Shown here piece after piece: positions 35,559 through 45,002 of a stretch of DNA of 64,000 nt. The position numbers and the translations under genes are program-made. The notes under the pieces are model-generated. The model saw only the letters and a program-made list of their open reading frames with translations, did not search any database and was not told the DNA's origin. Within the stretch, counting starts at the first letter, position 1, and the number at the start of each line of letters is the position of its first letter. This DNA comes from Allobosea sp. OK403 (GTDB taxonomy: Bacteria > Pseudomonadota > Alphaproteobacteria > Rhizobiales > Beijerinckiaceae). The stretch covers positions 124,001 through 188,000 of the forward strand of contig NZ_FOQV01000008.1 of assembly GCF_900113835.1 (NCBI RefSeq), given 5' to 3'.

Positions 35559-36824
35559 TCACCGGGACAGGCTGGAATCGTGCTTGTACACGGCCAGCAG
35601 ATTGGATGTGTTGCCGAGGATTCGGTCGTTGTTGATCATGATCGGTGCCGAGAGCGCGTCGCGCATGAGGCGTGTCAGGCTCGACGGGCTGTCGTTGCGA
35701 TAGCCCTGGATGCCGCAGATCAGGAAGGCTTGGCTGACGATCTCGCCGACGTTCTGAGATGCGGCGATCTTGATGCTGTTCATCGCCACGACAAAGCCCA
35801 TCGAGGAGAGCTCGTCGGCATCGTCGCGCGCGCGTTCGTAGCGGTCGAGCCCGGCGACGACCAGCGCCTTGAACTGCTGCAGGCGAGCGAGCAGCTCGGC
35901 CAGGCGGAGCGCGCTGGGCGGTGTCGTGCCCGGGCGCTTGCGGGCCTCGCCGCGCACGAAGCTCTCGGCGCGCGCAACAGCCTCGGCGGCGATCCCGTAC
36001 CACACGGCGGCCCAGAGCAGATGGGCATGGGCAAGCATGGATTGCGCTGCGATCTCGGCGAAGGGCGTCGGAATGATCTGTTGCGCGGGTGCGCGGCCGG
36101 CAAAGGTGAAATTGTCGGAGCAGGTGCCGCGCATGCCCATCGTGTCCCAGACGGCGCTGCGCTCCAGCCGGTACTGATCTCGGGTCACCACTGCCATGAC
36201 CTGGTCGGAGGGCGGTGCTTCGGGCGTGCGGCGGGCTGTGATCAGGATGGCATCGGCCTGCGCGCCATAGGAGATCAAACAGCCCTCTTTTTCGAGGGTG
36301 AAGTCCTCGCCGTCGCGCGCGACGCCACAGACGCTGCTGCGCAGGTCGCCGCCGACGCCGCCGCCTTCGGTCGTAGCCGAAGCGAGCAGGAGCTGCTCAC
36401 CGGCGATCCGCGCCATGAAGTCGCGATGCCAGGAATCCGCAGCGCAGTGCACCACGAGGCTCGACACCTTGATCTGGTGCATCGCGTAGATCATGCCGGT
36501 CGAGGAGCAGCCCTGGGCCAGGACGGAGGCGATCTCGGCGATGGTGGCGAGGCTTGCTTGCTCGCCGCCATCGGCCGCCGGGATCATGATGCCCAGAAGG
36601 CGTTGCGCCCGCAGGGCATCGAAGGCCTCCTGTGGGAAGCGCGCCTTCACATCGACGTCGGCGGCATGCTCGGCCGCGATCCGTGCAACCGCGCGGGCCT
36701 TGGCGACCATCGCCTTCTCGTTCTCTGCGCGCGCGCCGAGATCGACCAGGACGGGGCGCTGCCTGCTTTCGGCCAGCATCCCGGGCTGCGATTGGGGGGC
36801 GGCGCGGCCGGCGAGTGACGCCAT
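35559..36824 (-). CDS. Acyl-CoA dehydrogenase family flavoprotein
   Basis: The 421-residue protein has the three-domain ACAD fold: an N-terminal helical domain with [15 protein letters not shown], a middle beta domain with [13 protein letters not shown] and [15 protein letters not shown], and a C-terminal helical bundle. The catalytic Glu position is not certain by eye. In this operon it is likely to act on the aminoacyl-carrier-protein thioester, as prolyl-carrier-protein oxidases do in pyrrole pathways; that is an inference. Its ATG overlaps the carrier-protein stop by one base (TGATG), so translation is coupled. Confidence 0.88.
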   Translation of the reverse strand: MASLAGRAAPQSQPGMLAESRQRPVLVDLGARAENEKAMVAKARAVARIAAEHAADVDVKARFPQEAFDALRAQRLLGIMIPAADGGEQASLATIAEIASVLAQGCSSTGMIYAMHQIKVSSLVVHCAADSWHRDFMARIAGEQLLLASATTEGGGVGGDLRSSVCGVARDGEDFTLEKEGCLISYGAQADAILITARRTPEAPPSDQVMAVVTRDQYRLERSAVWDTMGMRGTCSDNFTFAGRAPAQQIIPTPFAEIAAQSMLAHAHLLWAAVWYGIAAEAVARAESFVRGEARKRPGTTPPSALRLAELLARLQQFKALVVAGLDRYERARDDADELSSMGFVVAMNSIKIAASQNVGEIVSQAFLICGIQGYRNDSPSSLTRLMRDALSAPIMINNDRILGNTSNLLAVYKHDSSLSR

Positions 36825-37069
36825 CAGACGCGCTCGCTCAGAATGCTTTGGATCGCGTTTTCGATTGCCGCAACGGAAGCGAAGTTGCGACGGTTCATCA
36901 TCTTGTCGGGAAACTCGACCTCGAAGGCTTCTTCGAGCGCCATCATCAGCTCGACGGTGCCAAACGAGGTCAGGCCGGCATTATAGAGATCGGCGTCGTC
37001 GGCGAGGGTGGCGACGTCAACCGGCAGGCGCGCCGTCGTCTTGAGAATATCCCTGATCTTGCTCTTCAT
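36824..37069 (-). CDS. Acyl/aminoacyl carrier protein
   Basis: The 81-residue acidic helical protein has the phosphopantetheine serine at residue 35 in AGLTSFGTVELM (the L-T-S motif in place of the fatty-acid ACP D-S-L). It is the first gene of the five-gene operon and the probable acceptor for the amino acid:carrier-protein ligase. It needs a phosphopantetheinyl transferase encoded elsewhere. Confidence 0.93.
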   Translation of the reverse strand: MKSKIRDILKTTARLPVDVATLADDADLYNAGLTSFGTVELMMALEEAFEVEFPDKMMNRRNFASVAAIENAIQSILSERV

Positions 37070-37489
37070 CGTTTGGTCCTGCCCATTTCATCCGCTGGCG
37101 ACTTCGCGGCGGAAGATGACGTCCGCATGCGAAGTCAAGATGAGCGTTCCAGGCGCTCGCCGAGGCTTCCTGCCGATCTCATCTCTCGGGAAGTCCTTAT
37201 TTGTAGTGTTCGACGCGATATTTTCTTATGAGGCCGGCATACCGCGGAAAATTTAATGGCGCGTTGCAGTTTTCGCCGAAACCTGCATTCGAACATCTCG
37301 ATGACGGCATCTTGCACATTTTGGTAAACGGCGATCACGCCGCCATGCGTGCGCTAAATTGGCGATGTCTCGTTTACGATATCTTCAAGTTCTGCCTGGC
37401 GAAGACGTTCCCGAGCGCCCTTGAAGCCGCTTGGCTGTTATATCAGGCCTCCGGTGCGGACGATCTGCTGCCGGGAAGGAGCTCAAGGC
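37070..37489. promoter_or_regulatory. AT-richer divergent intergenic region
   Basis: 420 bases between the carrier-protein operon (leftward) and the acyltransferase gene (rightward). It is richer in A+T than its neighbours, notably 37195-37270 and 37310-37390. It must contain both promoters. No gene, terminator or clear operator palindrome is recognised. Confidence 0.5.
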
Positions 37490-38683
37490 ATGGCGACGTT
37501 CGGATCGCGTCTTGCGGATCATAAGGGTGTCGGGCCCGGCTTCGATGCAATGCGCGTCGCGCTCGCGCTCGCAGTGCTCTACATCCACACCGGCCTGCTG
37601 CGGGTCGCGAGCCCCGAGGCCTTGCTTGCGCCGGTGGCGCCTTACGTTCCGATGACCCAGTGGGCGTTCGACTTCGCACCGCTGCCGATGTTCTTCGCGC
37701 TGAGTGGATTTCTGGTTGCCGGCAGCGCCGAGCGGCTGTCGATCGGACAGTTCGTCGTCAATCGCGGCCTGCGCATCCTGCCTGCGCTGGCCGTCGAGAT
37801 CATCCTGTCGGCGCTCGTCCTGGGACCGCTGCTGACGATCTACAGCTTCGGTCACTATGTCTCGGACCCGCTCTTCGCGGGCTATTTCCTGAACATCCTG
37901 GGCAACATCCACTACGAACTGCCGGGTGTGTTTCTCGACAATCCCAATCCGCGCATCGTCAACGGCTCGCTCTGGACGGTGCCGCATGAAATCGCCTGCT
38001 ACGCCCTGCTGGTCGGCGCGATGTTCACCGGCGTGTTCCGGCGGCGCTTGCTCGTCCTGCTCGCGACGCTGGCTCTGTTTGGCGTCTCGATCGGCATCTT
38101 CCTCTGCGGCAAGCTCGGCATCGTGCTGCCCTATCACGATGCGCTCAGCTATCTGTTCGTGACGCGCGGCGCGGCTCGGCTGGTGCCGCTCTTCCTTGCT
38201 GGCATCGTGCTCTACCAGTACCGGGACCGCATTCCCTACCGTTTCGGATATGCCGTGGCCTGCGTCGCCGCCTATGTCGCGATCGCGGCTTTCGGCACGC
38301 CGGACTGGAACGCCAATCCGATCTTCAGCTTCATCACGGCGCCGATCTTCGCCTATATCGTGGTCTATGCCGGGTTGTCGCCGAAGCTCGTCTTCAAGCC
38401 GCTCGCGCGCGGCGACTACTCCTACGGCATCTATCTCTACGGCTATCCGCTGCAGCAGGCGATGATCCAGCTCATGCCGTGGATCGACAACCGGCCGGCC
38501 TTCTTCGCGCTGTCGATCGCCGCCGCGAGCGCGATGGCGATCTTCTCCTGGCATGTCATCGAGAAGCCGATTCTGCGCCTGCGTCGCAAGTTCTCGCTGA
38601 CGGCGCGGATCCATACGGGGCAGGTTGACCCCGCCTCGCGCGCGGCGCTTCCGCCCGGTCAGACGGTTCCGGTCGCCAAGTAA
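37490..38683 (+). CDS. Acyltransferase 3 family membrane protein
   Basis: The 397-residue protein has about ten membrane helices. Family marks are GFDAMRVALALAVLYIH near the start (catalytic Arg/His region) and FFALSGFLVAGSAERLS; RGDYSYGIYLYGYPLQQ lies near the end. Members such as OafA and ExoZ add acetyl or other acyl groups to surface polysaccharide sugars. AAGGAG sits eight bases before the ATG at 37490. Its end overlaps the end of the convergent polymerase-like gene by 25 bases. Confidence 0.9.
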   Translation: MATFGSRLADHKGVGPGFDAMRVALALAVLYIHTGLLRVASPEALLAPVAPYVPMTQWAFDFAPLPMFFALSGFLVAGSAERLSIGQFVVNRGLRILPALAVEIILSALVLGPLLTIYSFGHYVSDPLFAGYFLNILGNIHYELPGVFLDNPNPRIVNGSLWTVPHEIACYALLVGAMFTGVFRRRLLVLLATLALFGVSIGIFLCGKLGIVLPYHDALSYLFVTRGAARLVPLFLAGIVLYQYRDRIPYRFGYAVACVAAYVAIAAFGTPDWNANPIFSFITAPIFAYIVVYAGLSPKLVFKPLARGDYSYGIYLYGYPLQQAMIQLMPWIDNRPAFFALSIAAASAMAIFSWHVIEKPILRLRRKFSLTARIHTGQVDPASRAALPPGQTVPVAK

Positions 38684-39939
38684 TCTGGGCGCGCGCCCGC
38701 AGGCTCAGTGGCAAACTCCGCTTCGGCCGCATCGGGCGCGGTATCGCTGGTGCCCGTCAGGAACCACAGCAGCGCCGCGGTCTTGATCGAGTAGACGGAA
38801 TCGCTGACGAGCATCAGCAGGCAGATATAAGTTGCCACGCAGACCTTGAAGCGCCAGGCCCGGCGCGAGCGTTCAGGCGTGAAGATGAAGAGGCTCCAGA
38901 AGCCGATCGCGCCGATCAGACCGATCTGGTTGAGTGAATAGGCGTAGCCGGAATCCGATAGGAAGGGCTTGTCCGGCGAAAGCCCCCAGACAGCCGAAGA
39001 CGATAGCGAGGTCACCAGCCGTGCCGTCCAAAGGAGGCGGCCGGCGAAGTTGTTCTGCCAGCTCACCTCCGCGCTGGTGAAGCCGTATATGGCCAGCCCA
39101 GCCAGCACGAAGAAGGGCGCAGCCAGCCAGACGAAGCGTGGTGTGCGCGGCGCGAGGAGCCAGGCGATCGTCGCGACGATGCAGACATTGGCGCCGAAGC
39201 GGGAGTCGCTGAGAATGATAGCGCCGATGCCGGTCGCCATCGTCAGCCAGCGCTTGTTCATCTCTTTCCGGTTCAGGCACCAGATATAGATGATCGCTCC
39301 GAAATTGCCGGTCGAGATCGGCTCCAGAAAGACGGACGAGGCGCGGTGCGGCCCCAGGAAGGGCAGCAGCGTGCGCGCATCGGGCCGCATGCCCGACGCA
39401 AAGAGCGCGCCGGTATCGGCCTTGACGTCGGAGGGTGCGACCGTGCCGCGCGCAACGTAGTATTTGATGATGTTGAAATATTTGACGTAGACGTCGAGCG
39501 CCAGGAACTCGAACAGGCCGAAGGCCACGACGATCAGCCCGCTGATCAGGGCCGCGCGATCGGCCAGACGCGGGTCTCGGCAGCTCCGCCCGAGCAGGTA
39601 GAAGGCGATCGGGATCAGAAAATCACGCACCGCCTTCGGGTCGAGAGCCGGGCGCATCGCCATCAGCATGGCAGCGTAGGACATGAAAACGGCCAGCACG
39701 ATATAGGGCGCCACGCTCCGGCCGAGGCCGAGATAGAGCGCGCTGGCCACGAGCACGACCTCGGAGCCCATGACCATGGTGTCGTTGACGCCCATGACAT
39801 TCGTGTTGAGGAAGCACAGCGCGGTGTTGAAGGTCAGCGCACCCACCAGCAGCGCGAGCGTCAGGGGGGAGGGCGGCTGCGAGCCATCTGCGCCTGCGAC
39901 ATGATCCCGGACGGAAGTCACGCGGCTGCCCTTGGCCAC
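38659..39939 (-). CDS. Polysaccharide polymerase-like membrane protein (Wzy/GumE-like)
   Basis: The 426-residue protein has about ten to twelve hydrophobic segments and a large central loop with FLGPHRASSVFLEPISTGNFG, the type of loop in O-antigen ligase/polymerase proteins. Its place next to the Wzz-like gene supports a role in joining repeat units. Sequence alone does not prove it. The ATG at 39939 overlaps the upstream gene by 22 bases; a GTG at 39921 overlapping its stop as GTGA is an equally likely start. Confidence 0.7.
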   Translation of the reverse strand: MAKGSRVTSVRDHVAGADGSQPPSPLTLALLVGALTFNTALCFLNTNVMGVNDTMVMGSEVVLVASALYLGLGRSVAPYIVLAVFMSYAAMLMAMRPALDPKAVRDFLIPIAFYLLGRSCRDPRLADRAALISGLIVVAFGLFEFLALDVYVKYFNIIKYYVARGTVAPSDVKADTGALFASGMRPDARTLLPFLGPHRASSVFLEPISTGNFGAIIYIWCLNRKEMNKRWLTMATGIGAIILSDSRFGANVCIVATIAWLLAPRTPRFVWLAAPFFVLAGLAIYGFTSAEVSWQNNFAGRLLWTARLVTSLSSSAVWGLSPDKPFLSDSGYAYSLNQIGLIGAIGFWSLFIFTPERSRRAWRFKVCVATYICLLMLVSDSVYSIKTAALLWFLTGTSDTAPDAAEAEFATEPAGARPDYLATGTV

Positions 39940-41870
39940 CTTCGGAACAGGCGCTCAGTCTCGCCAGGGGTCACGAGCGCCACGACGAGCTCGCCGGTCG
40001 GATCGACCTTGGACGCCGTGCGGATAATGTCGGGCACCCCCATGCCCGAGAGATCCGCCGCCAGCACAATCGCATCAGGCGAGATCGCGCGGGTGTTGTC
40101 TGTCGCCTCGGAACGCAGGACGAGCACGAAGTTGCTGCGGCGCGCCCCGCTTCCGGGCTGACCCCTACCGGCATCGATGCGCCGCATGTTGATGTCGTTG
40201 CGCCCCGCACTCTCGCGGTAGATCAGGACGCTCTCACCGATCTCCGCCAGGGCCTGGGCGAGATGTTGCGCGATATCGGCCTGCACCGCTGCGTCGAGCG
40301 GCCCGGCGATCAGGATGGAGGCCGGTAGATGTCGCCCGAACCGCGCCTGGAGCAGTTTTGCGGTCGGTGCGAGCGCAGCCTGCCGCTCGGTTACCTCTTT
40401 GGGCAACCGCGCCACGCTGGCGACGCCCAGGATCTCGCCGGCCTGTTTGGGGGTCAGCGCGCTTTGCGGCAGCAGGCGGGCGGTTCGTTGGGGTAGCAGT
40501 TCAAGCAGATAGGCGATTCCCAGCCCGGCGCAGGCCCCGAACAGCAACGCGGCTGCCAGGACGATGATCGCCGGCGGCTTGGATGCGACAGCGGGCGGGA
40601 CGGCTTCGGACAGCAGACGGGAATTGCTCGTCTCGATCTTCTTCTGCTGGTCGAGTTCGCGGGCGCGGGTCAGCGATGCGTTGTAGACAGCGCGGATGGC
40701 CTCGGCCTCGCTCTCGAGCTGGCGGAGCCGGATTTCGGCCACGCCGCTGGTTTCCTGGGAGCGCGTCAACTCGCTGGCGCGCTTCTGCAGATTGGCAAGG
40801 TTGGCCTCGGCCTGACGATAGGCCTGCTGCACGGAGGAGCGCACGCGTCCCAGCTCCGCGGCGAGCAGCTTGCGCGTCTCGGCCAGCTCCGCCCTGATCT
40901 CGATCAGTCGCGGGTGCTGGGGCATCAATGTCTGCGCCAGGCTCGCCGCTTCGCGCGCCGTCTGTGCATATTGCGTGCGTAGCGACGCGACGCTGGTCGA
41001 GGTCAGGGCTTCGGGAATGGTCTCGGACAGCAGCCCATTGTCCCGCAGGTTGGCAATGCCGTCGCGCCGCGCCGCCTGGCGGGCAAGTTCTGCGCTGGCC
41101 TGGCTGATCTGGGTATAGAGATCGCGCAACTGCTGCGTCACCACGAGCCCGGTCTCGCCGGTGCTGACGAGATTGTTCTTGATCCGGAAGGCCTGAACGG
41201 CCGCTTCGGCATCATTGAGCTGTGTCCGCAGACCGGCAATCTGACTGATCAGAGACTCGTTGGCGCGCTCGACCGCACCACGGCGCCCGTCATTGCCCTG
41301 GCGAAAATAAGCCCTGGCCAGCGCGTTCGCGATATCGGCCGCTTTCGTCGCGTCGGGATGCGACACGATGATGCGGAAGACCAGCGAGTTCTCGACCCGC
41401 TGGATGACGATGGCACGGCGCAGCGCGTCCATCGTTTGGGCAGAGCGCTGTTGCGGGGTCGGCATCAAGAGTTTGCCGAAATGGCGTGCGAGAAACCCGG
41501 GTTGGGGCGCGAAGGCGCTGTCCTGTTCAAGGTCGAGATCGCTGATCATCTGGCGCAGCACGCCTGACGATGTCATCACCAGAGACTGGCTATCGACATT
41601 GGCGAAGTCGATCGAAGCCGAGCTGTCCGAACGTACGATATCCTTGCCGACGATCTGCAGGGCCTGCGGATCGACCAACAATTCGGCCGTCGCGCGATAG
41701 ACCGGTGTCTGGGCGACGAGATAGGCGAGAGCGAGCAGCAGCGTCACGCACGCGCTGGCGGCGACCATGAGGCGCCTGCGCTTCAGCAGGTTCAGCAGCT
41801 CCGGCACGCCGAATGCCGAGGTCGGCGTCGGCGCGTCGTGTCGTCCGCCGACCTCCAACGCAGTAACCAC
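39918..41870 (-). CDS. Polysaccharide co-polymerase / exopolysaccharide transport protein (Wzz-GumC type)
   Basis: The 650-residue protein has a first membrane helix after LLKRRRLMVAASACVTLLLALAYLV, a Wzz domain, a long periplasmic coiled coil (residues ~190-430) and a second helix (PPAIIVLAAALLFGACAGLGIAYLLEL). The cytosolic part has the position of a tyrosine kinase, but the Walker A loop is replaced by ASILIAGPLDAAVQADIAQ without GKT/S, and there is no Tyr-rich tail, so it is probably inactive as a kinase. GTG at 41870 has a perfect AGGAGG six bases upstream; the ATG at 41963 has none. Confidence 0.88.
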   Translation of the reverse strand: MVTALEVGGRHDAPTPTSAFGVPELLNLLKRRRLMVAASACVTLLLALAYLVAQTPVYRATAELLVDPQALQIVGKDIVRSDSSASIDFANVDSQSLVMTSSGVLRQMISDLDLEQDSAFAPQPGFLARHFGKLLMPTPQQRSAQTMDALRRAIVIQRVENSLVFRIIVSHPDATKAADIANALARAYFRQGNDGRRGAVERANESLISQIAGLRTQLNDAEAAVQAFRIKNNLVSTGETGLVVTQQLRDLYTQISQASAELARQAARRDGIANLRDNGLLSETIPEALTSTSVASLRTQYAQTAREAASLAQTLMPQHPRLIEIRAELAETRKLLAAELGRVRSSVQQAYRQAEANLANLQKRASELTRSQETSGVAEIRLRQLESEAEAIRAVYNASLTRARELDQQKKIETSNSRLLSEAVPPAVASKPPAIIVLAAALLFGACAGLGIAYLLELLPQRTARLLPQSALTPKQAGEILGVASVARLPKEVTERQAALAPTAKLLQARFGRHLPASILIAGPLDAAVQADIAQHLAQALAEIGESVLIYRESAGRNDINMRRIDAGRGQPGSGARRSNFVLVLRSEATDNTRAISPDAIVLAADLSGMGVPDIIRTASKVDPTGELVVALVTPGETERLFRRWPRAAA

Positions 41871-42262
41871 CTGAAGCCTCCTGAAACGCGGCCTAAACGC
41901 GCCCCGGCCGGCGCTGCTGGCCCGAAGGGCAGGCGACCGAAGGCGCTGGAATCCAACGGGCATGCTGGCTATCTGTGGTTAAGATCTTCCTAAACAGGTC
42001 GATAAAATTCTGATGATCTGTAGAGATTTGTCTAAAATCGGATTTAACCACGATTGATACGGAAATGGTTTCGATGTTTCTTGTTATCGACCTTGGTGAT
42101 AAATAGATATTTAGAGAAATCGACCCGATCTTACAACGACCAACGCCGCCGTCCCTGGAGACGCGTCCTGGGTGGAGCCGCAGCATTGCCGACCCGCTTC
42201 AGACCCCGGTCCAGACGCTGCGCCGGATCCCGCGCGGCGATGTCGCGGCCATTTAAGGCATC
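41871..42262. promoter_or_regulatory. AT-rich divergent promoter region of the exopolysaccharide genes
   Basis: 392 bases between the co-polymerase gene (leftward) and the glycosyltransferase operon (rightward). From about 41970 to 42125 the DNA is strikingly A+T-rich for this genome, with TAAATAGATATTTAGAG near 42100 and GATTTAACCACGATTG near 42040. It should hold promoters for both directions. In rhizobia such tracts are bound by Ros/MucR zinc-finger repressors; binding here is an inference. Confidence 0.55.
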
Positions 42263-43582
42263 ATGAACGCATCTCGTGGCAAGGATCGAGCGGGGCTATC
42301 GGCCTTGCATGTCGGTCGGGAAAACGGGGGTGGCGTCCCGGAAAAACCGAGCGGCATGCGGATTCTGATGGCCTGCGCGGCGTTCCCTCCCTTCATCGAC
42401 GGCGGCGGACCGATCTCGGCGATGATCGTGGCGAAGCTGCTGCGAGCGGCAGGCCACGACGTCGAGGTGGTCAATGTCGCCGGCGAGGACAAGCACGAGA
42501 TTTTCGACGGCGTGCCGGTCCACCGGCTTCGTTCGCTCAATATCGACTGGAATTATCGCCTGCCGCGCCCTGCGTGGAAAAAGCTCGTCTGGCACGCGCT
42601 GGAAAATTTCAACCCTCGCGCCTTCTTCGCGATGCGCCGCGAGATCAGGCGTGTCCAGCCCGATATCGTCCTCACGGACTCCATCGAAAACATCAATGTG
42701 GCGACTTGGGCTGCCGCCAAAAGCCTGGGTGTGCCCGTCTGCCACATTCTGCGAAGCACCTTCCTCCTGTGCTGGAAGGGCAGCATGTGGCGCAACGGCG
42801 ACAATTGCGCCCGCGCCTGCGGCTCCTGCCGGGCGACCTCCTATGGCAAGAAGCTGATGTCGCGCTTCGTCGATGCCGTGGTGGGCGAGACCGATTTCAT
42901 CACCGCGCGCCATCTCAGCGAGGGATACTTTCCTCATGCGACCTCACATTGCATTCCCGGCGCGATCGCGCCGCGCGATGTACCCTCGCCGCGCCTGGCG
43001 CCCGGCGAAGGCAGGCCGCTGCGACTGGGCTTCATCGGCGTCCATGATCCGATCAAGGGTCTCGATACGCTGGCTGCGGCCGCCCATCGCCTGAAAGGAC
43101 AGGCGGTCGAGTTCCTGATCGCCGGAACCGGGCAGGGCAACTATGCGGCCGCACTGCCCGAACATTTTCCAGAGGAGAACACGCGCTTCCTCGGTTGGGT
43201 GCAGCCCGACGCGTTCTTTCCCCAGATCGACGTACTCGTGGTGCCCTCTGTCTTCCGGGAACCCTTCGGACGCGTCGTGATCGAGGCCTTCGTCCACGGC
43301 GTTCCCGTCATAGGAGCACGGTCGGGCGGCATTCCCGAAACGATCGAGCCCGGCATCAACGGCGCCCTGTACGCGCCTGGGGACGATGGCGCATTGGCGC
43401 AGCACATCACTGAACTCGTGCAGAACCCGGAGCGTATCGCCACGCTTTCCCAGGGAGCCCTCGCAGCGGCGCGGCGCTACGCGCCCGAACGCATCGCTTC
43501 GTCCTATGAGGCCGTCTTCGCCGAGTTGCTGCGCGGTGCGCAGCCGGGACGCGTGCCGGTGATTCAGGACGCAAGCCCGTGA
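42263..43582 (+). CDS. Glycosyltransferase family 4 protein
   Basis: The 439-residue GT-B enzyme has an acceptor-side GGGPISAMIVAKLL loop, and donor-side LRLGFIGVHDPIKGLDTL and VVPSVFREPFGRVVIEAFVHGVPVIG with the E-x7-E nucleotide-sugar motif. A Cys-rich insertion (CARACGSC) follows the acceptor lobe. The sugar is unknown. AAGG precedes the ATG at 42263; MRILMACAAFPP at 42356 is an alternative start. The stop overlaps the next start as GTGA. Confidence 0.9.
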   Translation: MNASRGKDRAGLSALHVGRENGGGVPEKPSGMRILMACAAFPPFIDGGGPISAMIVAKLLRAAGHDVEVVNVAGEDKHEIFDGVPVHRLRSLNIDWNYRLPRPAWKKLVWHALENFNPRAFFAMRREIRRVQPDIVLTDSIENINVATWAAAKSLGVPVCHILRSTFLLCWKGSMWRNGDNCARACGSCRATSYGKKLMSRFVDAVVGETDFITARHLSEGYFPHATSHCIPGAIAPRDVPSPRLAPGEGRPLRLGFIGVHDPIKGLDTLAAAAHRLKGQAVEFLIAGTGQGNYAAALPEHFPEENTRFLGWVQPDAFFPQIDVLVVPSVFREPFGRVVIEAFVHGVPVIGARSGGIPETIEPGINGALYAPGDDGALAQHITELVQNPERIATLSQGALAAARRYAPERIASSYEAVFAELLRGAQPGRVPVIQDASP

Positions 43583-44979
43583 AGGCCCTGTGGAGATTGT
43601 CCAAGCGGACGGAGGCCAGGCGGTTCGTGTCCGCCTTCTCGTCGCGATTCAGCAGCACCTTGCTGAGCTTCCTTGTCCTGCTGACGGCGAGTCATTTCCT
43701 GTCCACGCAGGAATACGGCCTCTATGTCTTCCTGTTTTCGATCGGCAGTGCGCTGGGCCTGATCGCGGTTCTGGGACAGCAGATTCTTGTGGTGAAGCGC
43801 TACCAGCACCATGAAGGGTCCAGCCATCGACTGAACCAGGCGCTGGTCGGCGTCAATGCGCGCTGGCTCGCGCTTGGCTGCGGGCTACTGGTGGTTGCAG
43901 CCACCGTGTTCTTCATCTTCGCGGATGCGTTTCCGGAACCGTATCGGCATCTCTGGGTGGCCCTGGCCTTTGCAGCGGTCTTCGCGGTCAGTGAGTATCT
44001 GCAGAACTATTTCCGCATTCACGGGCGGATCAACCTATCGCTGGTGCCCCGTGAGATCGTCTGGCGCGGAGCCTCGATCCTGTGCATCGCCGCTGCGGGG
44101 CTCATCGGCTATAGCGCCGATGGCGAGGTAGTCATGGGCATCGTCACGGTGTTGCTGGGGGCCACGACTTTGTATCAAGTCGTCGCCTTCACGCGCGGCG
44201 AAGGCTGGGGCTGGCTGGCACGCCACGATGACGTATCGCGCGAGACCCGTGGGATCTGGCGCAAGGAGAGCCTGTATTTCATCGCCAATGGGATCCTGAA
44301 CTCATCATCGGCCTATCTGGAAACGATCCTGATCGGCGCGGTGTTGGGGCTGGACAAGGCCGGCTTCTACTTCGTGGCCCTGCGGATAGCGATGCTTCTG
44401 ACCTTGCCTGTCGCGGCGATCGACACCGTCGGCATCCCCATGATCGCCGCCCGCTTCCAGAAATCCGACAATGCTGGCGCCCAGATCTTGATCGGGCAGC
44501 TGTCCTTCGCCAGCTTCTGCATCTCGCTTCTGGGCGCCTTCGCCCTGGTGATGATCGCGCCGTTTGTCCTCTCGATCTTCAATGCGGATTTCGCCCAGCA
44601 TGCCGATGTCCTGACGGTCCTGTGCGTGCTGTCGGTTTCGCAGGCCTTTTTCGGGCCCGGTTCCTGGCTGTTGATGATCGGCGGCGGCGAGCGCTTCTTC
44701 CTGATCGCGCGGGCGGTGATCTTCGTTTTCTATCTGGGACTGCTGTACGGCCTGGCCCAGATTGGTGGGCTGATGGGCATCGCGATCGCCGGGCTTTTCA
44801 TGACGCTGGCGTCCAATCTGGCCGCCTGGCACTGGATCAAGCGCAAATATGCGATCGACAATATGGCAACGGCGTTTTTCAGACCCTTTATCTTCACGGG
44901 GTCGAAGAAGCCAGAGCCACTGCGGCCCGAGCCCGACGGTGGTCGCGCCGACACCGCAGCAAAAACGGTTGTGCATTGA
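43579..44979 (+). CDS. Wzx-type polysaccharide flippase
   Basis: The 466-residue protein has 12-14 membrane helices of the MATE/MOP superfamily, with the N-terminal segment SAFSSRFSSTLLSFLVLLTASHFLSTQEYGLYVF typical of Wzx/PST proteins. It moves lipid-linked repeat units across the inner membrane. GTG start overlaps the upstream glycosyltransferase stop, indicating translational coupling. Ends with a hydrophilic tail (GSKKPEPLRPEPDGGR). Confidence 0.88.
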   Translation: MKALWRLSKRTEARRFVSAFSSRFSSTLLSFLVLLTASHFLSTQEYGLYVFLFSIGSALGLIAVLGQQILVVKRYQHHEGSSHRLNQALVGVNARWLALGCGLLVVAATVFFIFADAFPEPYRHLWVALAFAAVFAVSEYLQNYFRIHGRINLSLVPREIVWRGASILCIAAAGLIGYSADGEVVMGIVTVLLGATTLYQVVAFTRGEGWGWLARHDDVSRETRGIWRKESLYFIANGILNSSSAYLETILIGAVLGLDKAGFYFVALRIAMLLTLPVAAIDTVGIPMIAARFQKSDNAGAQILIGQLSFASFCISLLGAFALVMIAPFVLSIFNADFAQHADVLTVLCVLSVSQAFFGPGSWLLMIGGGERFFLIARAVIFVFYLGLLYGLAQIGGLMGIAIAGLFMTLASNLAAWHWIKRKYAIDNMATAFFRPFIFTGSKKPEPLRPEPDGGRADTAAKTVVH

Positions 44980-45002
44980 ATACGTCGAGGCGGAGCAGGG
45001 AT

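Noticed and set aside
44622-45002. N-terminal extension of the tandem hydrolase back to 44622
   Set aside because: It overlaps the flippase gene in another frame and has no ribosome binding site; the ATG at 45003 has one.
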